Positions 1 to 15,300 of a DNA stretch of 64,000 nucleotides are shown piece by piece. This DNA is from Salvator merianae. Its lineage: Eukaryota > Chordata > Lepidosauria > Squamata > Teiidae. The stretch's first letter is position 1. Each line of letters opens with the position of its first letter. The stretch covers positions 46,240,742 to 46,304,741 of the forward strand of contig QVOM02000119.1 of NCBI GenBank assembly GCA_003586115.2, read 5' to 3'. The notes beneath the pieces were generated by a model that was not told where the DNA came from, searched no databases, and saw nothing but the letters and a program-made list of their open reading frames with translations. The position numbers and the translations under genes are program-made.

Positions 1-175
1 AGCTACACAGATGTATGAAACTGTCCTTTACACAGTCAGTTCACCTGGCCCCCATACATTACTACTACCTCCCGAGACTGGTAGCTGCGCTCCAGAATCT
101 ATATAGGATCTTTTGTGAGATAAAGAGATATAGAGTACAAGTCATGACAACCCTTTTTTTAAGTACAGTACTTAC

Positions 176-307
176 CTCAACTGAATAATGAGGCAAAGCA
201 ACTGCCACCAGCTGACTGTTGGGACAAAAGTCACAGTACTGGATAGTGTCAGTGCTATGGTGGCTTACAGGGATCTTCTTGAAATTACTCGTCTTAATGT
301 CAAAAAG
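176..307 (-). CDS. APAF1: APAF1 coding exon 17 (residues 821-864, WD40 repeat; last in window)
   Basis: It encodes [20 protein letters not shown], then [20 protein letters not shown] and YSVE, as in the human HHSTIQYCDFSP region. It has 44 codons in phase 0, CACAG acceptor and GTAAGT donor. The rest of the propeller (human LWNTDSR onward) lies past the start of the window. Confidence 0.95.
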
Positions 308-3300
308 CTGTGAATACAAAAGTCATTCCGTGACAATTGTTCTCTACATGTTAAATAGGAACCTTAAAAGTTACTTTTTAAAAAAAGCACACAGTTTATT
401 TAGGAGTATTAAAAGCAACTGATATTGTCAACAGCATTCTGGTCTAGTTAATTGCTATCAGAATACCAGTGAAAGAATGTGTATAAGATTATAAAGGTCT
501 ACCAGGATTTGTTGTTGGCTATAAACAGCAGAAAGTACTCACAGGGTCCAAACACACCTAAGTTTTAATCCAGCTTTGGTCCACTTTCAGACTGAGAGAG
601 CACATTAGTAAAACAGTAAGATGTTTTCTTTCAGCATTATCTAACTCAGAAAATCTATTTTTGGGCTAGATAATGTAGAAATAAATGATTAGTCATTTTG
701 CTGATGTGCTCTTTCAATCTAAAAGTGAACTGAAGCTGGATTAAAAACTTAGGTGTGACTAGGCCCACAAACTCAATGCAATTAAGACAGCTGTCATAAG
801 GTTGCAAGGTCTTTCCAGCTGGAAATACAAATCTCTAGACTCTGTCCAGTAAGGGATATGCAAGTGTACTCAGGAAAGCCAGGATCAAAAGTCAAAATGA
901 GTTTTCAGGTTTTTAGAGTTCTGCTAGGAAATAAAGACTTGGCTCCACAAAGACAGAGCTGCGCAGGCTTACTAAAGTACCAGTGCTGCCAGCCCACATT
1001 CAGCCCTTATCTGGGGCCAATCATTATCTGTGTACCTGTGTTTCCTTGTGAAATAGCTAGGCGGGTTCTTGAGTTTAACCTTTAGCAGCCTCCTCAGATG
1101 AAGGGAGATAGGTTGCATGTCATCAACCTCCTGGCTGCTAGGATTGAGAGAGCTGTGATTCATCCAATAGTGGACCATCTAGAACACTGCCTGATATTGA
1201 GAATTCCTCAGCAGAACTGTCAACAACAGGGCTATGGAATTAAAGTCCCTTGTTTCTTCTTTAGATGAGGAGTCCTCAGTCCAGGTCACGACAAACAGAA
1301 GCTTATAGATCAAGCATGCATGGTATGTGAACATGGAACTGAGGCTACTGTACTGAACTGAGTATTCAGAAGAGCACATGCCTGAAGCCTCTGCATATCA
1401 GAAAGGATGGTGCATTCACAGTGTTTCTGCTGTTCAAAATGGCAATAAATTCCACAAATAATACCATTGGGTTAAGCCAAATAACAAGTTCCTTCTCTTT
1501 TTCCTTATTCCCCCAACAACAACAACTTAGTCGCATGGGATTCTCAAATTGAAAGAATGCTGACATAAATGAAAAAGAGTATCACTGAGATGCTAATAAA
1601 TACTTACAAAAAGCTTGTTCTTGGCTGCCACCATTACTATAGCACTGTTAGAAGACCACGAGCAACATTTCACTAACACTTCCATATCATGATATTCATC
1701 CCCTTTTCTGAAGTCATCTCCTATGTGAACAGTTTTCATTTCATTTGCAGACTGCACGTACCAAAGCTTTAAAAGCAAATACCAGATTTAAGCCTTTTAA
1801 AAAAGTAAACTGAATATAAGACAAAATTAACATATATTTTAATTCCTCACCATCTAACCAAAGAACAGACACAAATAAAATAAATTATTTCCTGCTATCT
1901 CTAGACACTGTAGCACAATTCTAACCTCTCATTACTGGTAGCAATTGTTTACTCAAGACCAAGACTAACAGAATTAAAAGATAATCTAAATGGCACTCAG
2001 TGGGGATGGAAAATAAGGGAAATCAAACTTTGGAGAGAAGGTCTTTGTTCCTTACTGCAGTAATACACTCCACACTGAGTGCTGGTACAAGTTAAGATTC
2101 CATCCAGACATCACTTATTTATTCTGGATTTATTTATATTTGGATATTTTGGAACAAAGCACTCCCAGGAATGCTTTATTCTGCAATATACATGCTTTGT
2201 TCTGGAATATCCAAATATAGCAGAATAAGTAGGAGATATCTGGATGCAAACTAGGTCTTCTGATGCCAGCTGAAGTGGACAATGCTCTTGAATTCTCATG
2301 TTGTTGTGGAGCTCCATTCAATCGCCTGAGCTGAGGAAGTACATCTTCCAAGAGTTAATGACAGATTGTGTATGTATGTCCTTTCTTGAAGATGAACATG
2401 GTATTGAAAGTCTACTGTAATTAAAGGGGAGAGGAAGATTGACAGGCTCTGGCTTCGAGTGACAGTTGATATGATGCGGCTTGCGTGCAACTGAGGGGAT
2501 CTGATGAGAACTGCAGATTATATTCCTAAGGAAATAATGGAGTTGAATTATTTTACACCTACTGTGCTGGTGGCCAAGCACTTCTGCAGCCAGAACATGC
2601 AGCCATAGGCCTGTAAAGGTTTAAATACCACAAAACTGGCTTCAGTGAAATGAACACTGCTATCATTCACATTGCCTCATCTTGGGGCTAGTTATAGTCT
2701 TTTGTGACAGAATGATAATGAACTTCCATATGCAGGGAGGGACTACTTCATGAGACTTCTGGAAACACAATTCTTGGTAAAGAAATTTCATTTTCCCCAA
2801 AGATTCATATAATAGTTTCGCACAGACCATTCTAAGTACCAATGATATATGAGAGCAGTAACCCTGTAAACTGTGGACCCCACAGAATTATAAGGTCCAA
2901 TGGCAGTTGGTGGGCTTCCAGAGCCAGAGGAGGTCAAGCAGGTAAAGCAAGAGGGGTCAAACAGGCAGAGTCAGATGCCATGTGAACATATTCACAATTT
3001 TTAATTTAATAAGTTTCCCATGGGATACAGACATTAAGACCTTATTCTACCATGTCTCATTCTCCTCCAGCATTTACTCTGCACATTAAAGTTACTGGAT
3101 TACTTATTATATTAAAAATACTTGAGATCCATTACCAATGTCCCATTAGGACCTTCTCAGGATTAGAGCTGGTCATGAAAGTTAAAGAAAAGATCAGAAT
3201 CATTAAGGTAGTAGTCCTGCGTGTTGTGATGTATGACTATGAAAGCTGGATGTTGAGGAAAAAGAAAAGAAGTTGGGGCTCCAACTTAACAACTCTTATA

Positions 3301-6300
3301 TTGCAGCTAAGATTGCATTATGGAATGGATTAGCAAGACCCCAAAATTCAACTTTCAATTTCATTCAGATTTTTTTCTTTAAAAATCTGGTCTGTGTAAA
3401 TGTTTGCTCTGTCCAGGTGAACACAGTAAATAAGCGCTCACAAACTCAGTTCAACAACTTTGTATGCACTTGTACTCAATAAATAAATAGAAATATGAAT
3501 ATAGCATCTTCATTAAGATAATCTTTCACTGAGAACTGCAAGATCATTCTAAAGAAGATGAACCCTACAAACTACAATGAACAAGTGAGTACATTCCATA
3601 AAATGACATAAAGTAGAGCCTTTAAGCATTCACAACTAAGTGAAATACAAGAAATACATTAACCTGCAGAGGGATGGGGAAGGACAGAGATCACTGCTCC
3701 TCCTCTGTCATACAGTTATATTTCTATCACATCAAGTTCCACTGATCAATACCAAATGTATAATTCTGATAAAGAGAAAAAAGCATTGTCATGGTGTGGC
3801 ATGGAGGTTCTAACTGTAATAGACCTGGGATATTAGAGAAAGCATCTCAGGCCTAAAGCCTGCCCATGGCATGAAAGCTGCAAATGAAACAGACTAGAGA
3901 TTCAAGGCAAAACATCTCCGGCTTAAAGCCTGGCTATGGCAGAAACCTCCAACTGGAACAGACTAAGGTTTTAAGGAACCTCTAAATTCAAAGGATCTAC
4001 AAATTTAAGACATGGAGGTTCAAACTGTAATACATGTAGGACTTCATACAAGGTATATTAGGTGTAAAGCCTATCTGTGGTACAGAAAGAAGAAATTAAA
4101 GACAAAGCATCTCAGGCTTAAAGCTTGACTGTGGCATGTCAGTTCACAGTGTTACAGACTGGGGGCAAAGCATTGCAAGTTTAAACTGACAATAATTCAC
4201 ATCTGAAAAGTGCACATTTGTATTTCAAATTAACAGTTTGTTGTTGTTGTTCAGTCATGTTTAATTCTTTGTGACCCCATGGACCATAGCATGCCAGGCC
4301 CAGGCAAGATGATGTCTCTGCTTTTTAAAATGCTGTCCAGGTTTGCCATGCCTTCCTCCCAAAGAGCAAGCATCTTTTAATTTCATGGCTGCAGTCTGCA
4401 GTGATCTTTGAGCCTAATAAAATAAAATCTGACACTGCTTCCATTTGTACCTTTATTTGCCAGGAAATTATGGTACTGGATGCCATGCTCTTAGGTTGGT
4501 TTTTTCTTTTTTAATATTGATCTTCAAGACAGCTTTTTGCACTCTGATCGTTCACCCTCATCAAGTGGCCCTTTAATTCTTCTTCACTTCCAGACATCAG
4601 AGAGATATTATCTACACATCTGAAGTTGTTGATATTTCTCCCGACAATCTTAATTGCAGCTTTTGATTCATCCAGCCTGGCATTTCACATGATGTACTCT
4701 GTATGTAAGTTAAATAAATAAGGTGACAATATGCACCCTTGTTGAACTTCCTTCCAAATCTTGAACCAATCAGTTGTTCCATGTTCGATTGTAACTGTTC
4801 CTTCTTCATCTGCATATAGGTTCCTCAGGAGACAGGTAAGGACACTGGGTACATCGATCTCTTTAAGAACTTGCCACAATTTGTTGTGCTCACACAAAGA
4901 CTTTAGCGTAGTCAATGAAATGGATGTAGATGTTTTTCTGGAACTCGCTTGCTTTCTCCATAATCTAGTGAATGCTGGCAGTTTGATCTCTAGTTCCTCT
5001 GCCTCTTCAAAAACCAGCTTGCACTTCTGGTAGTTCTCAGTTTACATACTGCTGAAGCCTAGCTTGCTGGATCTTGAGCACAACCTTGTTAGCAATTGTT
5101 CAGTAGTTTAAACATTCTTTGGCACTGCCTTTCTTTGGGATTGGAATATAAACTGACTTTTTCCAATCCTATGGCCACTACTGAATTTTCCAAATACGCT
5201 GGCATATTGAGTGCAGCACTTTAACAGCAACATCTTTTAGGATTTAAAATAGTTCAGCTGAAATTCTGTCATACTCACTAGACTTGTCAGCAATGCTACC
5301 CAAGGTCCACGACTTCATTCTGCAGAATGTCTGGCCCTAGATCAGTCACCACACCACTGTGGTTATCAGTGATGTTGAGCTCTTTCTTGTATAATTTTCT
5401 TTGTATTCCTGCCTCCTCTTTCTAATGTCTTCTACTTCTGTTAGGTCCCTACCATTTTTGTCCTTTATCATGCTAATTTTTGCTTGAAACGTTCCCTTGA
5501 TATTTCCAATCTCCTGTCTTTCTCATTCTATTGTTTTTTCCTATTTCTTTGCATTGCTCATATAAGAAGACCTTCTTACCTCTCATTGCTAACGTCTGAA
5601 AATCTGCAGGAAGTTGGGTATATCTTTTTGTTCCTCCCTTGTCTTTCAATTTCCTTCTTTCCCCAGCTATTTGCAAAAATTAACCAGACAGCTATTTGCT
5701 TTCTTGCTCTTCTTTTTCTTCGGGATATTTTTTATTGCTGCTTCCTGTACACAAACTTCCTGCAGATTTTCAGACACTAGCAGTAAGCCCTATTCTCTTA
5801 ATTTGGCCATGGCAGCTGTGTAGCGACTGCCACATGTGAGCTGTTAGGAAGGCTAAAAAACCAGCCTCTACATGTAGGTGCTAGCAGCTCCCAAGCCAAG
5901 CAAGGTAGCAGTAGTCTGAACAGCCTCCCCTGACAGCAATGGTATGTCAGTGCCAACTCTTTCCTCAAGCCACCGTTGGCAGGTGGGGTGACTTCTAAAC
6001 AGAGCCTTAGTTTTGACTAAGTAAAATCAGAATGCCCTTCTGACATCCAACAAATGGCACTTCAATTCATACGATAGACTGGGACAACAGAATTTGCTAC
6101 CGAGCCCAATTCAAGGTGTTAACCTTAACCTGTAAGACCCTAAATGGCTTGGGCCCCAAATACCTAAAGGAGCATCTTCTCCCATACCAGCCTGCCCTTG
6201 CCTTAAGATCTGCAATGAGGCCCGCCTGGTTGTACCACCACCTTCAACAGCTAAAGGGGTGGGCACCCGGGACAGGGCCTTTTCAGTGGTGGCCCCCAGA

Positions 6301-9300
6301 CTGTGGAACACTCTTCCCCCTGAGGTGCGTCAAGCTTCCTCACTTTACACCTTTAGGAGAGCAATAAAGACGCACCTATTTACCCTTGCCTTTGCCTAAA
6401 GGTACAGCTTTCCCTCCCTACTTTCAGGCGACTGTTTTATTGCATGCCTTTTATAAGTTTTTGTTTTGTTTTAATTGTTGTAACCCGCCCTGAGACCTTC
6501 GGGTATAGGGCGGGATAAAAATGCAAATAAAACTGCAAATAAATACATTAAATAAATAAATAAACAGAATAGCATTACCACCACTTTCATGCAATGTATT
6601 AGAGAATTAACTAAGGATCTGGAAGTAACACAACCCTAATCTTTCCATTAAAAGGCAATTTAAGAACAATCATCTCAAAATCTTTTGAAATCAGATCAAA
6701 CTGGGACCCCATCAGAGCCAACAACACTCCAGAACAAAGGGCCTTAGAAAAAGTCTTCTCCATTTCAGCCGAAATGTGCTTCCTCTGTACCTGAATTTAA
6801 AAATTCTGCAGGTGAATCCAAACAATGCCTTTACTACAATTAGATCCCATCATGCCCAACAATTCCATCACTGTCACAATCTGGCTTGTGACCTGTCCTA
6901 AACTGTTTGACCTGTATCATCTTAAGCTTGAAAGAAATCACATCTTGAATACAAGTGTGTAAAAAAGAATCTCAAGACAGATAAATTTGGGGATAGGATT
7001 GAATAAGCTTATTTTACAATTGATTGCAAATCTGTTGCTCCAAATCATGCTTTGCACATCCACAAGTATTTCATCAAAGCATCACCATCTAGATATGAAT
7101 ACTGGGTTACTCCTAGCATCTTCAAATGAGTTAGCATCACTAGACTTTGATAAACATTCTGGGACTTCCTGACAGAAGAAAAGTGACTAATATAGGAAAA
7201 GCCATTTGTGACAGAAAAAGTTAAGGTATGTCACAATGTTTTCTCAGAAACATGAAGATATGCATCAAAGAAGTCTACAAAAACTAATCAGTCTGTATGT
7301 TTGGCCTTTGAATACCATGTCCAGCAATTTATCTATTCTTTATGGTTCTATTCCCCTCTTGGGAAAAATTCAGAAGCCTGTCTTTCATTATCCCAGATCA
7401 TAGCATTTGTGCAGTAAAGTCTTTCTGGTCCTTTAGAATATTTATTGGAGTTATATCCAAGGGTACATGAAGAGGGTGCATGGTGAATAGGAGTGCTCCC
7501 TACATAGGTAACCCATCTTCTTTTGATTCCTCTCTTACGTCCAGATCCAGATAAATTAGATTTGAGACAAAAAAAATTGATCACCCAATCATTCTTTCCA
7601 GCAAATAATAGAACTTTCTTTTTTGTCTCTGGGTTCAACTAATATATGCTGAATATAGTAAATGTCAAAAATAGATTCCAAATAGTGCATATCACCATCC
7701 AAAATCAAAGAATCAAATAACTTCTTATAATCGCTTCACTGTGGTTTGATCAAAAGAATTTAGAATTCAGTCATACAGATGTCCTCCATGGAAAGATAAT
7801 GCAGTGTCTTTGAGGCAGTACTTTCACTCTGCCCTACCCTTGAAGATAACCTGAATCTACTAGGAGATCCTAGGACACTGGCCATACTGGGGATCTAGCT
7901 CTCTTTGCTGGAAAAGGTAGAGGAATAATATGGCTCCAAGGAAGAAAATGGTATCTTTTTTTATCCTCACTAGCCTCTGGAAGAGTATTCTAAGAAATTT
8001 TATTTTATGGGCTATATCAATTTAGAATGTCACAGAGATCATACATTCAGCATTTGGTGCACAAAGCTAATCTATTCCCCCTTTGAAAAACAACCAGAAA
8101 GATTGGATTTCAAGGAGAGAGGTAGGAGCACGATGGATCCTAAAACTGCAGGATCTGTTAAAGATAAAGAGAAGGAGAGACAAAAAGACTTAGAACCTGA
8201 GACTAAATCTCTCCAAGATATTTTGTCACAGTTTTAATCTGAGATTTAAATAAACAAAATAAATAACTAAGATAAATAGTTAAACACCTGAGAGATAATC
8301 TCTCAGGAATTAAAGGGAGATTCTTAGAACACAGAAGATGCCATGTATTTAATACTATAAAGCTGGCCTTTGTAACGATTGATCAGAAGATGGTGAACAA
8401 ATCTCTAATGCTTATGGATACAGACATTAGAAGCATTCAAAAAGATATGGAGGAGCTAAAATTACACCTGGAAGCTCAGAAAAAAACTACAGAATTTTAA
8501 AGAATCAACATGAAAGGACAATGTCAAGGAATTTATTTATCAATGGCTAAGAAAAAGTATTGCCAGAAGTATAACTCTCCTTACCTCATCTTAAAAGAGA
8601 TCATTGTGTTTTCTGGCCAAAGGCTTACTTTCATCAAGCAAGAGACATATTAATTAAATTTGTCAACTACAGGTTGAGGGAAGAGATTTTAAAGAAAGCC
8701 AGAGAAAAAGGAACCACAACATTCGGTTTATGAGAAGAAAGAAATTACAGTAATCTGCACAATGGAATAAAGATAGGAATCTTACAAAAATATGTATCTA
8801 TACAGACAACTAAGCAAACAAACAAGCAACCTTTCAAGATCAGAGATATAAAAATACCACTTTGCGGATAATACTAGGAAATATAGCGACTTTGTAGCAG
8901 ATCCAGAGTTGGAGGTAAACATGGGGAGAGTTATAGATAAGAGTATAATATAAGAAGTTATTTACAATATGATGTGTTTTTTCAATAAATATTTGTCTTG
9001 AGAAACTAAAAATACAAGCTTATACTAATTTATTTTTCCTAGCCACTGGATATTATCAAATTGTGGGGTTTGGCCTCTTCAAGCTCTTTTTGCTTTTTTA
9101 AAAAACAACAACTTATTGGGGGTTTAGTGAGGGGTGTTCTCTCTGAGGATGGAACACGAGGTTGGTGGGAAAGGGTATGTGACTAGGGATTTTGGTCCAC
9201 TAGATATTTATACCATTCTATGTTAAATATTACAGGCAATACAATAAGCAATCAAGTCTGATTTTTTTTAAAAGTTCTAGCTATAATATAAGACCTATAA

Positions 9301-12300
9301 GTAAGACTGTGAAACAATATCCAGGCTGTTACATACCCACAGACAGTACTTAGATGGAATAGCCTCTAGGGCTGAACATGCAGATTGATTGTATTTTTAT
9401 TTTTAGCCTAAAATGTATATAATGTTGTTAAAGCCCAACAAATTAAATGGTCTGAAGATCCAATGGAAAACTGATATACACTCTACCATAGACCAAGCCC
9501 AGCGGAATTCAGTCTAGCAAAGTAAGCCACTAAAGTCATTATCTGCTTCAGTTAGAGAAAATTAACTTAAAATGATTCACAGATGGTATTTTACTCATAC
9601 CAGGCTCTTCCAAATATCAAAGGGCACTTTTGATAATACATGTTGGCATGGATACCAAGATATATGTACTTCCTGGCATATCAGCTGGAACTGCCTCCAA
9701 ATTAAAGGATTCTGGATCAAAACTGAACAAGTTAAGCTTACCCAGCAACATATAATTCTTGATCCCAAACTCAATCTGCTATCAATAGCTAACAGTTATA
9801 ACTAGAATATAAAACAAAAGAAAGTAATAACAGTCATATTAGCAGCTGCCAGATTGAATCTGGCATGATGTTGGAAAGATAGCTCAAATTTAAATTTAAA
9901 TGTATGGTGTGATAAACAGTGTCCATGGAAAGACTATCCTATCTTATAGACATTAGATCATCCTTGAGAAATCTATACTAACATAGTCCCTTCCAAGTTA
10001 TTAGTAAAAATTTACGAGTTCAGTATATTTAGGCTCTCTAATCTTAATTGTAAAATACAAGACTGTGCTTCATTTCTATTTCATTGTAGCCTTATCAACA
10101 ATATCATTAACATTAATGCTGGTTTCATAGTACTATAGTTGTTTTCGTTATTGACCTCTTTTACCATTACTATTTCTTTTTTAAAAAGCAAAAGCTACAG
10201 AGAAAGCTTCACTGTCCTAGCCTGCTGAAAGAGAAAGAAAATAAGGTCTATGCAGCAGCAAAAGCATGGTCAAGTTGAAGAAGGCAGAGACAGCTGATGA
10301 AAGAGAAGAACCACTGCTCTTTGGTTCTGAAATTTAGCTGTCACAGGTGAAAAACAACCCAATGCCTTTTCTTTGTACTATGGTAGGAAGGAAGTCTGAT
10401 ATAGCTGGGGAAGTACAACAAAAAGGTTTACTTCCCATTATGAAGTAGAACAATGTGTTGGCAAAGAACTTGGCAGCAGTCTAATCTACCCATCCAAAGT
10501 ACGACTGTGTCAGGCAGTGGAAAAAAGGGCAGTGAACAAGACAAAGGCAAGACAGAAGAACAAGGACATAAGAGAAGAAGGAAGGCTGAAAGAAAAAAAA
10601 AGGAAGTCCAGATAAATCCAGCCTAAAAAGGCAAGGTTGATTTGGGGTATTTATGCAGCTCTTTAGCTTCCTGCTTGAGGATCTGGATCCTGTAAAATGT
10701 GGGACATGACAACAGCACATGCTATGCAATGATCTCTGTGAAATTCTAGGTAGCCATGAACACAATACAAGATAGTAATCTGTTATTTCAAAATACTTAA
10801 AATTCATGGACAGAATCAAATGATACTTAAATCTTTCTTTTAAATACTGTAATTTAAAGTCTCAAAGCATACCTTTAAAGTTCCATCTGCTGAGCAACTA
10901 GCCACATACTTGTCATCTGGTGAAAATCTGCAGTGAGTAACAGAACCTGCATGACCAAATAATGTATTACGACAGCATCTCTTCTTCAAATCCCAGAGCT
11001 GCGAACAAGAAGAGTATGAAAATATCAAAAAAAAAAATCATGAATTTCTGTATTAAACAGCAGAACTATGGTTCCTGCTGTACAGCTTCCGTACAATTAG
11101 CCTACCCACCTTTTAGGAATATAACATGACAAGCATTTAAAAAACCCAGAAGCATCAAATTGATAAAATCAAATGCAGAAGGAAAATTAGTTAAATTTCT
11201 TCATAAAGACATTATACACTTCTGAACAACCTTTTCAAGATCATATTGCTAAACTCTGTGCTTCACACATTCTCTTAGTACTGCAGCCAACAGGTGAAAA
11301 AATAAAAAGCTCCAGGCTTTAATAGCCTGTTTGTTGAGTTCTATAAGAGTCTTTAACCCAACTTGTTGTTCTGTTAAGATAAGGTGGTGGAAATCAGTGA
11401 TGTTCCTGGGACATTGTATCAAACTTGACTTGTTGTTCTGTCTTCAGACTACTTCCATCATTCTTTTGTACCAAAGGCTTTTTTCAGATATAAGATATTT
11501 GAAAATTATGAACTGCAAAATACTTCCACTGGTTATTATATTGGATACTGAGAAAATTTATAGTTTCTAGATTATGAAGAACAGAATTTTCTAGTCTAAG
11601 GAATATTGTTAGTGCTTCCTCATTTCTTCCTTCTTTTTGTAATATGTGCTACGCTATTAATAAAATCAGTAGAAGAGAAAATCAATTGATTTGCTGACGA
11701 TATAATCATCTGCAAATCTCCAAAATCATTATCCTAATCGGAAAAGATAAACTCTTTTCTCAAATCTCAAGATTCTAGCATTTATTTTTATCTCTTCTTG
11801 AAACCAATGTAAGTATAAATGAATATAAAAACATGAAATCCTTGGCAGTATTAATCTGTATAAATAGAACCCTTTTATTATATGATAATGCCACCATTTT
11901 GTTTTGCCAAATTAAAAGAGGCTTAGTGTGGTGGAATCTGCATTATTTATCATTATTTCAAATCCTGTCAATTTTTATTCCACCCTCACTGGTTAAAAAA
12001 TAGTATTCAATCTGAAGTATAAACAACCCAGATTAGAAGTGGGAGTGTGTAACTGCTCAATAGCTTTAGAAAGCCTAGGTATACTTGACCTGCAGTTTTA
12101 CTGGAAGCTTAACAGCTCCAATAAATAATTCAAATTTCTAAAGTAGATAAAGCTTTAATGTTTTTATTGCCTCTTGTTAGCTGCCTCCAATCATTCTGAA
12201 ATAGGTGGAATACAAGTATATAAATACATACATGTACATAAACTGCTTGTAGACCAATTAAATGTCAATCATGCAAACATTCATGGAATCATGATCCATA

Positions 12301-15300
12301 CCAATTGGTCTGTACACTAAAAGATGTGTCTCCAAATCACTGCTGATCAGAGACACTGTTTACATCCAGGACTTTCTGAAGTGACAACCTTGAATTGGAA
12401 CATCACTCATTGTTCCTGAGGTTTTTTTTCTTTTTCTATACTCTGCTTTACCTCCTCATTCTTTTTATGCATTCATTCAAATTAACTGTAGTATTTCTCT
12501 TTAAGAAATATGTTATCTCACCAGTATTGTTTACAGCTTGCTATCTGAAGGCATATCTTAACTGACATTCTTTAACTGACAATCTTGGGTGCCACTTTTA
12601 CAACAGGACAATATCAGGTACTTCAGTACTGTAAATGAGACTAGGATGAGGATTAGCCAGGCCCCTTGCTGACCAATGTAAGAACTGGTAAGTCTTTACC
12701 GAAGGCAGTTCTTCACACATTCTGATAAAAAAGACTTCAAATAAGAAAACACAGTATCTTCTGCATAAGAATTTCAAAAGGAAAAATCATGGAAATAAAG
12801 AAGCATGATTGAAATACTCTCAATCCTAGAAAAGCCAGTTTATTTGAAGAACCCAAGTGACCTCTACAGGGAAAAATTAAGAATAACAGGAGAACAAACA
12901 TCAAGTTTACAGATTTGAGACAAGTATCTGTGAAGTATTTTCATCAACTTAAAGTATTAATTATTCAAATTACACAAGTAAAATAAATACCAAGATAAAC
13001 CTGAATATTCATCAGTTTCTACTTACTTTGATACAAGTGTCATTTGAACAGGTAGCTAATTGTAACTGGTGATAATTCATATTGTTAAACTGGCAGCAGT
13101 TGACTTGTTCAGTGTGCTCTTCAAATACACATAGAAGTCGGCCTGTTCTTGAACTCCAAACCTAAAAATACACAATAATCCAAAATATTCTGAATAGCTA
13201 ACAAAGCTTTCTGGAGTTTTGCAAATATTAAATTCCTGAAAGCAGTAAATGTCCAATGGTACTTTAAAGACTAACCATTTTATTACACCATCTAAACCAC
13301 AGTCACAAAAGCTTATGCTGTAACTGGCTTGTCAGGAAAAGAACATGCTTGCCCTAGAAATAAGTTTCTTATGACCTTTAAATTCTACAAAATACTAGAG
13401 ATTGGCCAAGACGTACTGCAAACAAAAGGAAAAACTATGCTTGAAAAAAACTGGTTTTTTTTAAAATGCTGTTGTAACAACAAAACATCTATTGATTAGC
13501 CATTTGACTAATTCTAATTTAATAATTCTAGTTTAATCTCAGTAAAGTGCTCAATTTGGTACAACAGTGCCTTTTAAAAAATCCAAAACTGGAAAAGTTG
13601 TTATTAGCTTCTGCTTTAATGAGATGGCATGTACCCAGAACCAATGAGAGAACACAGCCTTTATAGGCAGATCTCAAGTTCCACAGCAGCTCTAGGTAAA
13701 AATATCAGAAAGCAGAAAAACTTATGCACTGGTTCCTAGAAAGCCAACATTAGGCTAGAAGGACAAACTATACAGTACAGGAAAGTTTACTGTGCTGCTA
13801 CTGGAAATATATATTACTGTACCTAAAAGAAGAAAGGGCACTGCCAAGTCCAAAAGTACCAGCGTAGTTTACAGGTGTAATCCAGGAAGGCATTAAAAGC
13901 AAGAAAAGCTCAATTAGAAAATGGAAGGCTTGTCCTAATGAGAACAAGAAGGAACATAAATTCTGGCAGTACAAACCCAAGGTGGCAATCAGGAATGCAA
14001 AGGAGGACTTTGAAGACTACATTGATAAAAACATCAAAAGAAGTAATTAGAACTGTTTTAAGTACATCAGAAGTAGAAGCCCAGCTAAGGAAGTATGGAC
14101 CATTAGAGCAAGGCTGCCAATTTTGACTAAAAATCAGCCAAATATTAGATACACTTGGCTTTTTTGGGGGGTGACAGCTTTTTGTATGTCAAAGATAATT
14201 AGTCCGGCTGATTATCTGACAGCCCTGCATTAGAGTGCAGAAAGATAAAATAATCCTTTTTCTTTATTTTCACTGAGGAAGACAGAGGGCATATGCCTGC
14301 AGCTAAGCCTTTTCAGGCAGAGAGGTAGAAGAATTAAACTGAACAGAGGTAACCAGGGAAAAGGTCTTCACATGTCTTAGTAAACTAATGATAACAAATT
14401 CCTGGGACCAGACGGCATTCATCTGAGAGTTCTTAAAGAACTCAAATGTGAAAATGCTAATCTTCTAGCAAAAATATGTAATCTTTCTCTAAGGTTAAGC
14501 TCTGCACCTCAAGACTGGAAAGAAGCAAATATAACAACAATTTTCAAAACAGGATCCAAGAGTGATCCAGGAAACTACAGAACAATCAGCTTAATATCAG
14601 TTCCTGGCAAAGGGATGGAAATCATTATTAAGGATAAAATTTGCACACAGAGGAGCAAACATGGCTGAAGGAAAATCTGCAAGGCTTCTGCAAAGGTAGA
14701 TCATGCCTTACTAACTTATTAACTAACTAGAATTTTTTGAGCATGGATAAAGATGATTCAGTTGACACTGTCTATCTGGACTTTCAGAAGACTTTTGAAA
14801 GCCCCTCATCAAAGGCTCTTGAATAAACTCATCAGTCATGGAACAAGAAGACAGATTCTGTCCTGCACTGATAACGGAGAGAAGTAATAAACAGACAATG
14901 CTCAGAGTGGAAGGAAGTAAAAAGTGCCCCCCCCCAAAGATTCATTATTGGGACATGTGCTTTTTAATTTATTCAGAAATGATCTAGAAGTAGGGGTAAG
15001 CAGTGAGATTGAAAGGTTTGCTGATGACACTAAATTATTCAGGTAGTAAAAACAGAAAGATTGTGAAGAGCTCCAGAGGGACCTCCTTACACAGAATGAG
15101 TGGGCAATGAAGAGGCAAACGTACTTGAATAATACTAAGTGTAAAATGATGCACACAGAAAGAAGCCCAATTATACTTATGAACTGGTGGGGTCTAAGCT
15201 TTCTGAAACAGACCAGGAAAGAGATCATGGGGTTCTAGTGGACAGCTCAATTAAGGTGTCAACCCACTGTGCAGTGGCAGTGAAAAAAGCAAATTCAATA

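Noticed and set aside
7348..7638. 96-codon minus-strand open frame in the large APAF1 intron
   Set aside because: No recognised family, start context or splice sites. Most likely chance or transposon debris.
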